DNA from: Sanderia malayensis
Taxonomy: Eukaryota > Cnidaria > Scyphozoa > Semaeostomeae > Pelagiidae
Assembly: GCA_013076295.1 (NCBI GenBank)
Contig: RQOL01000729.1
Span: 4,774,001 to 4,838,000, forward strand
DNA length: 64,000 nucleotides
Direction: 5' to 3'
Positions 54,721-64,000 of this stretch are shown piece by piece. The notes beneath the pieces are model-generated. The model searched no databases and was not told where the DNA came from. It saw nothing but the letters and a program-made list of their open reading frames with translations. The position numbers and the translations under genes are program-made. Within the stretch, counting starts at the first letter, position 1; every line of letters begins with the position of its first letter.

Positions 54721-57094
54721 GTTCAACATCCATGTGATCTTCCTCTGAAAACATAAACAATAATTTATTTGGTAGAAATAGAATTATATATTATTGGCTA
54801 AATTATTACAGTGAACATCATCATGGTAAGTTGTAAATCACCTTGTTCTGGGACGACAAAGTTGGCCGGTAGATGTCATGTAGACATTGATACATGTTCC
54901 TGTCTTGGAAGGTTATGTCTGGATTGTCGAGTTGATCACGTCTGACAAAGTCTTCACTCATTGCTTTTTGAAGGCGTTGAAGAGTGTTCTGATGTCTGAT
55001 GGCGTTTGAAAGAGTAGCAATGATGCAAACAACTGTCTGAGTTGTGAAGGCATATTGAAGATGACAGCTTCATCAAGACAGCTTGTGATTTCAGCATCAT
55101 CTTCTAGTAGCCCTAGAGCTAATGCTGCATCTTTAAAGGAATCACAGAGATTACCTTCTAGTGTACGAAGGTCTTCAAATGAAGTAGCTTCTCGTTGATG
55201 CAATAGCAAAAGTCTGAGTGCAAATTTTTGCTTGCAAGGTCTAGGCTGCACTTGATTTACTCTAGCAATGATTGGCATTGTTTTTCGTTGTCTGGCTGTC
55301 CATGTTTTTGAACGCTTCTGGAAGACATAATGCTCTGGTATCTCATGATAGAGGTACTGATGCGCAGCTGGATCTTGCTGGTTAAGTTCAAACCATGCTG
55401 TAAGTGTTGTTTTATCACCAATGTTGTTCAGTCTTTGTTCGTTACCATTGTCATGAAAGATGACTTCTTGCTCAAGTGGTAGATGAACAGAAAGCCGTTT
55501 GACTATGTGGCTCTTGTTGTGCATGGGGAACTGCATAAGCGGATAGACAGCTTCATGTGGTCCAATATATCTTGCACTGATGTATTGGCGCACCTCGTCT
55601 TGTTCAATGTCTTGAGGTACTTGCTGTTGATTTTCCTCAAGAATTTCAACATGTGCCATATCATGTCCTTTGTGGATATATTTGAAAATGTACTTGACAC
55701 TTTTTACAGTACTGCATATTTCCACGTTGATATGACACTGATATTTGATGATTAGGTGTCTGTTGTGTGGCCCTACCCAAGTATCATCCAAAATGCGATC
55801 ATGTACATTGACTCGATGGAGACAGCGTCGTCTGTAGAGAGGATAGCCGTTGACATTAATTTCAGTTTCAGCAACTTGTTCTTTTGGAAAACGCTTTTTG
55901 CATTTGTTGTTTTCCATGCACACGCACTGAGGATTTAAATTTCCACAGGGTCCGTGTGGCATGTGCTTTAGGACCAACTTGTGCTATTTTGCATCCTCAG
56001 GGTCTGGAATCTTTGCTGATATGAGTTGATGCACCTGATAACAAATGCAATAATTAACGCTTTTATAATAGAAATGACGTACAGAACAGTTGTATTGTGC
56101 ATTGGATATAAATTTTAAAATGAGAGAAAGAATTATTAGTATTTGCAAATATTACCTGTTGTGATCTTCATGGTTTATCAGCTTGTGAAAGAAACAGGAT
56201 CATGTGTGCGTGTGGCAGTCCTCTCTTCTGAAATTCTATGACATACACATGTGCAGTAACATGTCCAAGAATGTTGTTGTGTAGTATGTCTTCGAGTAGT
56301 TCTTTGAGTTTCAGTTGAAATACTTGTGTGACAATGTCCGGTCAATCATTGGCTGTTTGATACGGATGAATATTTTCTTCAATCTCCTTCCATTTAGGAT
56401 TGGCAGTCATTGTGAGGAAGATGTCTGGCTTGCCATACTTTCGCACGATTGTAATTGCGTCTTGAAAATGTTGATACATGTTTCTTTGGCTGCCTGGAAA
56501 GCATGACGGTGGAATGATAACACGGCCAACATCAATATGTATGGGCTGATTCGGATTGTTAGCCCTGGCCATCTGGTTTTTGATTTCAGCTCTTCTGTGG
56601 AGATGATCCATCAGGCCTCGATAAGTGTCAACACGAAGCTGACGTTGATTGTTCATAATCCAGTGCAGTTTATTGCCTTCTATCTTCGTATATGCATCTA
56701 CCAGATACTTTTGAAATAGAAGTGATGCGATGTGGATGGTTGAGAATGCATCCCTGACCTGGATTCTGTATAAATAGTATTCAGCGAGGGTTAGTCTGGT
56801 ACGACGGTTACGATTGTTGTGGTGTTCACCCGCAATGTGTCCTGTCGGCAATCGTTGAAAGTCCAAACTGTAACCTCTGTCACCATGAAAGAAAATCAAT
56901 GGATACCTAAGAGGATCGGCAGTAGAATTTGTTGCGTATATCTTCATAAGATCTCCGCGTCTTGTTTGTATCTGCAATTCTCTATCATCAGGATTCGGTG
57001 TACCTCCATTCTGTACTGTGTTTTTAGCTGCAATTTCTCTGGCAGTAGGATTATCGTATCTGCGATCTTGTTGTGGGCGACCTGTTATAACCAT
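54721..57094 (-). pseudogene. Helitron 3 Rep protein with introns
   Basis: 57094..56342 is the Helitron-like N-terminal region (YPLIFFHGDRGYSLDFQR, LTLAEYYLYRIQVRD, RVIIPPSCFPGSQRNMYQHF, KPDIFLTMTANPKWKEI). A short gap reads LKLKELLEDIL, QKRGLPHAHMILFLSQADK with the HUH (H-A-H) near 56205. A probable intron follows (donor CAG|GTAATA near 56155, acceptor TTATCAG near 56035). 55977..54958 carries MPHGPCGNLNPQCVC, KCKKRFPKE, YPLYRRRC, HINVEICSTVKSVKYIFKYIHKG and the C-terminal Rep region. A second probable intron lies before the helicase. Two stops flank the HUH block. Catalytic tyrosines probably lie in the frame after KYIFKYIHKGHD, as in the family. Confidence 0.82.
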
Positions 57095-57129
57095 TTTGAA
57101 TATCGGAACAGGCTGATTGTTTCTTAATT

Positions 57130-57576
57130 GAAAGAAGTTTGTGAAAGAGAGGTGTCCGTTATTTGAAAATCGATAAAAATGGGCCTCTTTTTATAATAGT
57201 CCAGTCAATACCTAATTTGACCCACAACTAATTGCAACACAAACCAAATATCGTGCATTTGGTAGCTTGACACCCAGAGTCTTTCCAAAAAAAGGTCCCC
57301 GAAAATCCCAATTGCGGAACATTGTATAATTGTCACCGAAAGTTTTGCCATTAAGGTGGTACAACACTACATCATTTTCAAAAGGGAACCAATTATGGCT
57401 GAAAAAGAAAGTGATGTTTAAGTATTTTTCTTTTGATACTTAGACTGAAACTGACAATCTAGCATATAGTGGTGCCTGTCATTTAACCAAGCAAGGTAGA
57501 TACTTCAGAGATGGGCGTGGCAATCAAATGCTATATATTTCATAACATACTATATTGATCTGAAAAGAACATGATA
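57130..57576. other. Spacer with left inverted-repeat block of the second large element
   Basis: No gene. 57181-57330 is inverted with respect to 62460-62600 (see the inverted-repeat entry). Confidence 0.4.
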
Positions 57577-60500
57577 TTAGTCACAGTCATCGTCAAGCTC
57601 TGGGTGCATTGAATTATCACAGTTAGCCCCACGGAATTCTCCATATGCAAATGAACATGCAAGGCCATTCTTTTTGCAGGAACATCTCATGTTTGTGCAT
57701 CCTTTCTTGCATTGGCAGCATATCAGCTTCAATGGCTCTTCTGGTGCACAAGCAAGATCAGTGTGACGAGGAATCATTGCATCATTGATAACCCTCCATC
57801 CCCATTTTCTTGGATCTATTTCTCTGCCTTTCCACATCATTACTGGACAGTAAACATGCATGCTGTGATATTTTGCTGCGGATGTTGGTGGGAGCGCTTC
57901 TGGTCTAATTTGAGTCTTGGCTGAGACGAGTTTCTCACAGGAAATGTTGTACCGCATTTCGTCTAGAGCAACCTCTTCTTTACCGTTGTACATGGTAATC
58001 AATGCCTTCTCGCCAGCTTCACAAACCTGCTCCTTCGAAGAAGATTCATCGCAGAAAATGTTTGCACATTGCTGAATCTGCTCGGATTTATTGAAAGCTT
58101 TTATTGACAAACCCTTGCCAATGCCAAAGATATTGGACGTGGTATCACACCCTAGAAAGGCATGAAGAAACAGCATGTATTGATATATCTTTGATCCGAG
58201 AATGTGCTGGCACAACTGAATATCCCATACTTTACTCTTCTTCTTGGCATTTTGCTTTTGCTCAGGACAGAAGAAGATTGATTTGTGTTCTCCTTTGCAT
58301 GATACAGAAGAAGAATCAGCAGATCGGTGTCTTCTCCTACAACGACTGTGTTGACATTGGCTGATACTTCAATGGCTTTCTTTACGATATCAAAATCAGC
58401 ATCACCCTCTGAATAGTGGACTTCACATCCTTCTTCTTCCAGTTTTTGCCCCAGCATGTTTATGAATCGCTGCTTGTTCCCTTTGTGTGCCAGAAACATT
58501 TCTTTCTTTATTGCAAGGAGCATATCTTCCTTGAACTTTACTTCCACTCCAGCTGATTGGCTTGTTCTTCTTTGATGAGTCACATCCTTTGGTGCTGGAC
58601 CGGACTCATATCCATCAAAAACTATAACTGCTTTTCCGTATCTTCTCTTCACATAAGATATGTATGAATCTAGAATTGACGAAAACTGAGCTCCTCGCTT
58701 CCATGGTAAACGCTGCAAAAGAGACCCTCCATCGATGACTTACTGGAATGGTTGACCGGGGTAGGGTACATCTGCATCAACAGCTTTCCAAATTACATCT
58801 GCAAGGGCAGGCTTGTTTGCTTTTCTTGGGAGGCCATTTGCCTCGTACAAAGAGGCTGGAACAGTGCACAGTTCATACTTGAACAGGATATGACCATCTT
58901 GCCCAGTAAAGTTCCTGACTGTGATCAGCCTCTGGAAAAGCAGCAGGGGATCCACTTGCATCTCTTCATTTATAGCTTTGGGATGATTATGCGTGTTTAT
59001 TACCACTCCTTGGTTAACTTTCCGGAAGACATATTCCTCTGAGTTTTTACCAGTCATGCCTGTTAGAATTTCTTTCCCAAATTCTTTCGCTCTGTCAGCA
59101 CTTGTTCGCTCATCTGCAGTAACAACTGTTACAATGCATCTCAAGGAAGGATCTTCGCTGAAAGGGTTTCTTGCATCCATGAATGCTAGGATCTTCTTTG
59201 TATCATTCATATCTCTTTTGATTCTTGAGGCAAAAGTATCTTTATGTTGCTCACTTGAAGTGTAATTTACCCCAGTAAATTCCTGTAACGCACCGTTTAT
59301 TTCGGCTGTTACTGGCATTGACAGCCACACAAGTCGCTGAATTTCTGACATTCCTCTTCCGTGAGTCAGTCCACTGGTGGTTTTCAAGCTTCTCATCAAA
59401 ACTTGCTCAATAACAAGATCTGACGATAGGCCTGCCCAGTAACGATCGGAACGACGTATTGACACGAAAGCCATTGACAAATGCAGAGTAAACTGCAGAT
59501 TCTTCTTCTTTCAGCCTCTTCATTTCCTGTACATAGATTCTCGCACTCTTTGTGTACAAATTGTGACCAGAGGCCGCAAAATATGGCAACATAGCTTCAA
59601 CACATTGCAAGTGTAATTCCCATTCTCCAGTTCGTTCTGCTTTGATGAATGTTCTCAGGATGTCAATCATCTCCATGTACTGTAACCATACTGTATCCTC
59701 TCCTTCACAGTTTCGATGAAACGCGACTTGCATGCATGACTTATGATACCCTCGTTGTCATCCATCAAAACTGTCTCGCTCCAGAATTTCACTTTCATTT
59801 TAAATCTCTTTGTCCTCTGCTGTCAGAGACATATCGTAAGCTTGCGCTAGTATCAGGGCATTCAGTGCTGCATCTACCAGCAAATGTCCTCGCACTGCTC
59901 GTTGTACGGCTTTTCCTGTCAGCATGTGAGTAACAGCACTTTCGGCATAAACAACTTCCAATGCTTCCTTCAGCCTTGATCCATTCATTAAATGCCCTAT
60001 GCTCCCTAAAAACTCATTTGTGTATGAAATGCTCTGAGACAATTCTTCTTAAGCAGCTATTTGTTGGCTCGTTATTAACTATGCACATTGCTTTCCACCA
60101 AAGAGGCTGGTCGAACATCAGGATTGGAGTGACATTGTATTTCTTGGCATGATTGGACACAAACACCAATGTTGAATAGACACAAGACACGTTGCTTGGA
60201 TCCAGATCTATCATGGGCAGAAAGATGACATCTGATTTGCCAGGGTGTTTTCCATCTTGACACAACTGCATAAATCCTGAATAGGTGGGTCGATCTTGCT
60301 TTAATAACCAAGAGATTTTCCACAGAAAATCAAGATTGGCAGTGGGATCATCTATTTCATGATACCTCATCTCACTGTAGGTAAATCCTCGTGGAACATT
60401 GTTTGAGTGATATCCTAAAATACTTATTTGACCAATTTGTGCAATCTCTTCTGTAGAAATATCTTCCCATCTTGGTACAATTGAGTGGAGTCCGCCTTGT

Positions 60501-62640
60501 TTGTTACGAGGGGTGATCGTGGAAATAATTCCCATGCCATGGAAAGTGTTTTTTCCGTCTATTGTCCTAACATTGTGGTCTACGTTATCAGCAACATACT
60601 GGACCAAGCATTCACAGTCAGCAATATCTAGATCAATACCAGTGGAAACGGCCGCATTTCTCTCATAGCTCTGAACTTCCGAATAAGAAGAACAAAACCC
60701 ATGATGATGAAGAGGGTCAATGAGGAATCTTCACCCAAAATGGTGATGCATCTGAACTGCCAGGCCTAGCTGCAATGGGGCAATCAGAACTCTAGGCCTA
60801 GCAGCCTGCATGATTGCCAGGCCAATTGAAGCAATCTTTTTCTTTTTATCCACGCCAACAACTGAAACATCAAGAAGTTGCAACAAAACTTGAGGAAGAA
60901 ATGCGATAGCATTCTCTGGTGATGACATATCTTCACTGTTTGAGTAAATCTCTTTTGATGCCCTACATGCTTTTATATCGTTTTTTATCAAGGCTGCTGC
61001 AGCCTTAACTAGCCTTGTCTCCTCCTCTGCTGTACTTTGTTGCTTTGGCTCGTGGTAAATTTCTTGGAAAATCCTGGCTGCTGTTGGTCTCATTGTCACA
61101 ACGTCTGCTCTTCCATTTATCTCTGCGATAACTACATCCTTTCCAAATCTTTCAAGTAATCTTTTTTTTATGTGAAAAGTGCTATATGGCTCACTTTCTG
61201 AATTTGCTAAATATTCTTCCATCTTCTCTGCCAAACATTGGATAGTCAATTGCTCCTCGTCATTTTCCTCGAAATACTGAATAACTCTTTCAAAAGCCTG
61301 GACCCTTTCCTCCTCTAACGGTCTTCCTCGTCTTACCTTCTTAGCGGGAATTGTCCCTTGTTTGGCAGCAAAATATGATGGTATATCCTTACCTGTGCAG
61401 ATAAAATGAAAAAAAATCATCAGCGGTTTTTCAATAATTTTGAAAATAGTTTTCAAATTTCTCTCGATAAGTTAAAGGAGCTACTGATTTATCGTCTTAC
61501 CTGTGCGAAAATTCACACTGCACTGCTTATGGTACACGACATCTGCTGCATGGAGATCAATGGCTGTCTTTACTCTATCATTCACTTTGACGGCCCAGAC
61601 ATCTTTTCTGTCCTGGCAAATTTGCTCCACTGTATTCTGAAAGTTGAATGTTCGAACTGGGGTTAATTCAAAATTCTTCCTTTTCTGTCGCTTCTGTCAC
61701 CTTCGCCACAAAATAAACAGTGTATCTTGAAATCAAACTGAGTTGCTTCTGAGCGAAGAACGCGTTTTTCGGTTGGGTGTGATTGCTGTTTTCTTGAAGC
61801 ATCTATGTTTCTTTCCTTAGTATACTCCTTGCGACATGCAGTATGAACAGATTCTCGGTTATTGAATCACATCGTTGGAGGCTAGCAGCCTTGATACTTG
61901 CCGCTCCTTTTTCATATAAAACTGCGCCTTCAGAGGATTGTGATATTATCTTTTTGCAAATAATACATTCCATTTTACTCTCTGCATAATTTCACAACAA
62001 CTGCCATGCTGCTCTCTTCGCATTTAAAGCAGATTGTGCTGTTTACGACTGAATTCCACAGAGGTACTAATTCGATCATCGCGTTGTTTTATTTCAAAAC
62101 CAACACCTAATCATAACCGGGAGAGGTTCTTCTTTTAACAGTTTGCCCAAGTGTTTAGTGTTTAGTCTGGATTGATGAGAGATGTTTTATATATTGTTAT
62201 GTGAAAGATTCCATTGAGAATTGCTAGGGCTTCTATTACTATTGTGCACATTCGAAAATTCCGCAAAATGTATCAAATATCGTTCGACTCACATTCTTTT
62301 TAAATAGTTGAAGGTCTATTACACATTACACCGAATCAGTTTGGGAATCAGTTGGGAGTTTTGGGATATTTTCGAAATGAGATCAGTTGGGAAATTTTAA
62401 ATCGCACAATTGTGACGTCATCAATCGGGCTTCTGACTTTTGGCTCAATTTTAGGGCTCTTCCGCAAGTGCGATTTTTGGGGACTTTTTTTCTACTGTAG
62501 GAAGGCCTTTGACCAGCACATTTTCGTATGGGGAGCTTGTGTTGCAATTAGTTATGGCATATTTGTTATGGCATATTTGGACATATCTCTACAGGACTAT
62601 AAGGGAAACAAATGATTAAAGAGCTGAATAGAATAGTCAG
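57181..62640. repeat. Degraded inverted repeat flanking family member 2
   Basis: The reverse complement of 57241-57318 and the plus strand at 62459-62548 share TTCCGCAA, GATTTT-GGGGAC and TTGTGTTGCAATTAGTT at identical spacing. By hand count about 59 of 100 positions agree, concentrated in two islands. The pair brackets the gene at 57577-61973, as expected for old terminal inverted repeats, but outer limits and a target-site duplication were not found. Confidence 0.4.
57577..61973 (-). pseudogene. Large multi-domain protein with FEN/XPG-like signature and CXC tail (family member 2)
   Basis: ATG at 61973 opens MECIICKKIISQSSEG; after a frameshift VHTACRKEYTKERNI and IHCLFCGEGD follow (zinc-binding N terminus). 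An exon ending VVYHKQCSVNFRT joins across a GT-AG intron (donor CACAG|GTAAGA near 61500, acceptor TCTGCACAG near 61396) to the frame 61456..60731. Then come 60607..60014 (MVQYVADNVDHNVRT), 60042..59800, 59733..59407 (ELHLQCVEAMLPYF) and 59480..58740. 58718..58152 has VIVFDGY (Asp 58616), EGDADFD (near 58405) and GEDTDLL (near 58328); 58215..57577 has LGCDTTSN (near 58150). The C terminus is a CXC-like cluster, CCQCKKGCTNMRCSCKKNG (about 57729-57670). Domain order parallels member 1 at 30021-35337. Several frameshifts make it a pseudogene. No known transposase motif is present. Confidence 0.65.
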
Positions 62641-62925
62641 AAGGAAGAACTGTAATAAATTAATTCATGTCTTACCGAGCCTTGTGTCTTTCAAAACTAT
62701 GGTAAGAAACAGAAAAGAAATTAGAACAGGCGGGACTTCTATTGTACTATGCAGCTCACACGATTGGTTTATATGCGTCACGTGTTTAAAAAGGCGGGAA
62801 ACTTGTTAGTGAAAAGGGAATTCCCCTTCGCTCTTCAGAGCGGTTAAAAAGGTAGGAGGTAAAAATTTCACGTGAAATTGAATTACATCATCATGGCATG
62901 CCAGCCAAGTGGTAGTTTGTGAGGA
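61974..62925. other. No gene; upstream of family member 2
   Basis: Contains the right inverted-repeat block (62459-62600) and otherwise only short frames. A promoter for the minus-strand gene would be expected in 61980-62300, but no clear motif is recognised. Confidence 0.4.
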
Positions 62926-62929
62926 AAAG

Positions 62930-63501
62930 CATCCCCGGAGCCCTTCAAGTAAACACAGCTTAATCTGGTTGGCGTGCTTCGCGCGCTGCATGCGGTGCCG
63001 CTCATGTCCATACATACATACATACATACATACATACCTATATACATACATACATACATACATACATACATAGATACCATACATACTATAACTACTAAAA
63101 ACACATACTATGCCTACTATAGCTACATACTATACCAACATACTATACCAACATACTATACCTACTATACCTACATACTATACCTACATACTATACCAAC
63201 ATACTATACCTACTATACCTACTATAAAACATACTATACGTGCTATACAAACATACTATACCTACTATAAAAACATACTATACCCACTATAAAAACATAC
63301 TATACATACTATACCTATTATAAAAACATACTATACCTACTATGCAAACATACTACACATACTATACCTACTATAAAAACATACTATACCTACTTTACAA
63401 ACATACTATACCTACTATGCCTACTATACAAACATACTATACCTACTATGCCTACTTTACAAACATACTATACCTACTATACCTACTATACAAACATACT
63501 A
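62930..63501. repeat. CATA-tailed dispersed repeat (copy 3) with CTATACCTA array
   Basis: The head (CAAGTAAACACAGCTTAATC, CGCGCTGCATGCGGTGCCGC) is followed by (CATA)n at 63010-63075 and a long degenerate array of CATACTATACCTACTATAAAA units. Same organisation as at 50575-50887. Confidence 0.8.
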
Positions 63502-63912
63502 CACGCTTTTTTCTATAAGGAACCTAGCTCGGGCCTAGTTCTTTAAATTCCTTATTTTGAGACCTCTTTTGACCACTTTGTAGATCTAAAAGTTCCTTAA
63601 TAGTTGCTTAATTTTAAGTTCGCATTTAGTGGACATAATTAGTACAGACGCAAGAAAAGCAGTTAAATTAAACGTTTTGCTATAAACTTGTGAAAAGATA
63701 ACAGGTAAAAACATGAAGAAGCTTCATATAATGTAAAAGTACTGAAAATCAATGGAACCGGCTTCCTAATTGTAAGTTGTGCGGAAACAAAAATATATTC
63801 AAAATTAAAAAGTTCCTTAGTGATTTGGCCTTTAGTAGCAAAAGTTCCTTAAGTTTTTTGACCTTCTACATGTAGGTCCCTTATAAACGGGTCTTTATAA
63901 AAAAAAAGCGTG
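63502..63912. mobile_element. 411-bp MITE with CACGCTTTTTT termini, TA-flanked
   Basis: Begins CACGCTTTTTTCTATAAGGA and ends with TATAAAAAAAAAGCGTG, an imperfect inverse. TA lies on both sides (63500-63501 and 63913-63914). It interrupts the CTATACCTA array, which resumes at 63915. Internally AAGTTCCTTA-type motifs recur (AAAGTTCCTTAA near 63590 and 63840). No coding capacity. A second family distinct from the GGGGACAAAA MITE. Confidence 0.8.
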
Positions 63913-64000
63913 TATACCTAATATAAAAACATACTATACATACTATACCTACTATAAAAACATGCTATACCTACTATACCTACTCTAAAATCATACTATA
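63913..64000. repeat. CTATACCTA array, continuation to window end
   Basis: Same degenerate unit as before the MITE; the array runs off the window. Confidence 0.8.

Noticed and set aside
63005..63500. CRISPR-like array
   Set aside because: Units are degenerate and contiguous with no unique spacers; this is a eukaryotic satellite.

Overview
The window looks like a transposon-dense piece of an invertebrate animal nuclear genome. It is AT-rich, intron-bearing and spliced with GT-AG consensus. The mix of elements (Penelope-like, CR1/jockey-like LINEs with PHD fingers, Helitrons, Polinton, Harbinger plus Myb-like gene, BEL/Pao, Gypsy, Tc1/mariner) fits a cnidarian or another marine invertebrate. 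No conserved host housekeeping gene, rRNA, tRNA or bacterial-type operon was recognised, so the species assignment is only inference.

Layout. 1-2.0 kb: two sets of direct/tandem repeats. 2.6-4.5 kb (minus): 5' half of a LINE (ORF1, then an ORF2 with two PHD fingers and the start of the endonuclease). 5.2-10.4 kb (minus): a decayed Helitron (Rep, PIF1 helicase, RPA-like protein) split by a 1.2-kb LINE 3' fragment. 10.5-11.6 kb (plus): a second Helitron Rep N-terminal half, head-to-head with the first. 11.6-13.0 kb (minus): Gypsy remnants. 13.1-16.1 kb (plus): Polinton remnants (packaging ATPase, integrase ends with chromodomain, penton-like protein). 16.1-18.2 kb (plus): a Penelope-like element with RT, GIY-YIG and a hammerhead-ribozyme-like 3' motif. 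18.2-23.0 kb (plus): a nearly full-length LINE ending in (TTCTA)n.

23.4-39.6 kb is a nested set. A Harbinger element (transposase on plus, Myb-like partner on minus) is split by a 14.7-kb segment with long terminal inverted repeats (24167..38902). This segment carries a large spliced gene on the minus strand (30021..35337) that encodes a multi-domain protein with a FEN/XPG-like acidic signature. It has itself been hit by a Tigger-like MITE, a BEL/Pao fragment, a 160-bp satellite, a CATA-tailed repeat and a Penelope 3' fragment. A second, divergent member of the same gene family lies at 57577..61973 (minus), ends in a CXC-type cysteine cluster, has its own spliced intron and is flanked by degraded inverted repeats. 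I know of no named transposon family built around this protein; it is the best candidate here for an undescribed mobile system.

The rest: 39.8-43.3 kb (minus) is a Gypsy element; 44.8-45.9 kb (plus) a Tc1-like transposase broken by one stop; 46.3-50.2 kb a 4-kb palindrome with a C2H2 zinc-finger ORF in each arm; 50.6-51.7 kb and 62.9-64.0 kb CATA/CTATACC repeat arrays holding TA-flanked MITEs; 53.6-57.1 kb (minus) a Helitron of a different lineage with introns. Nearly every coding region carries stops, frameshifts or deletions, so the window reads as a graveyard with a few young elements.
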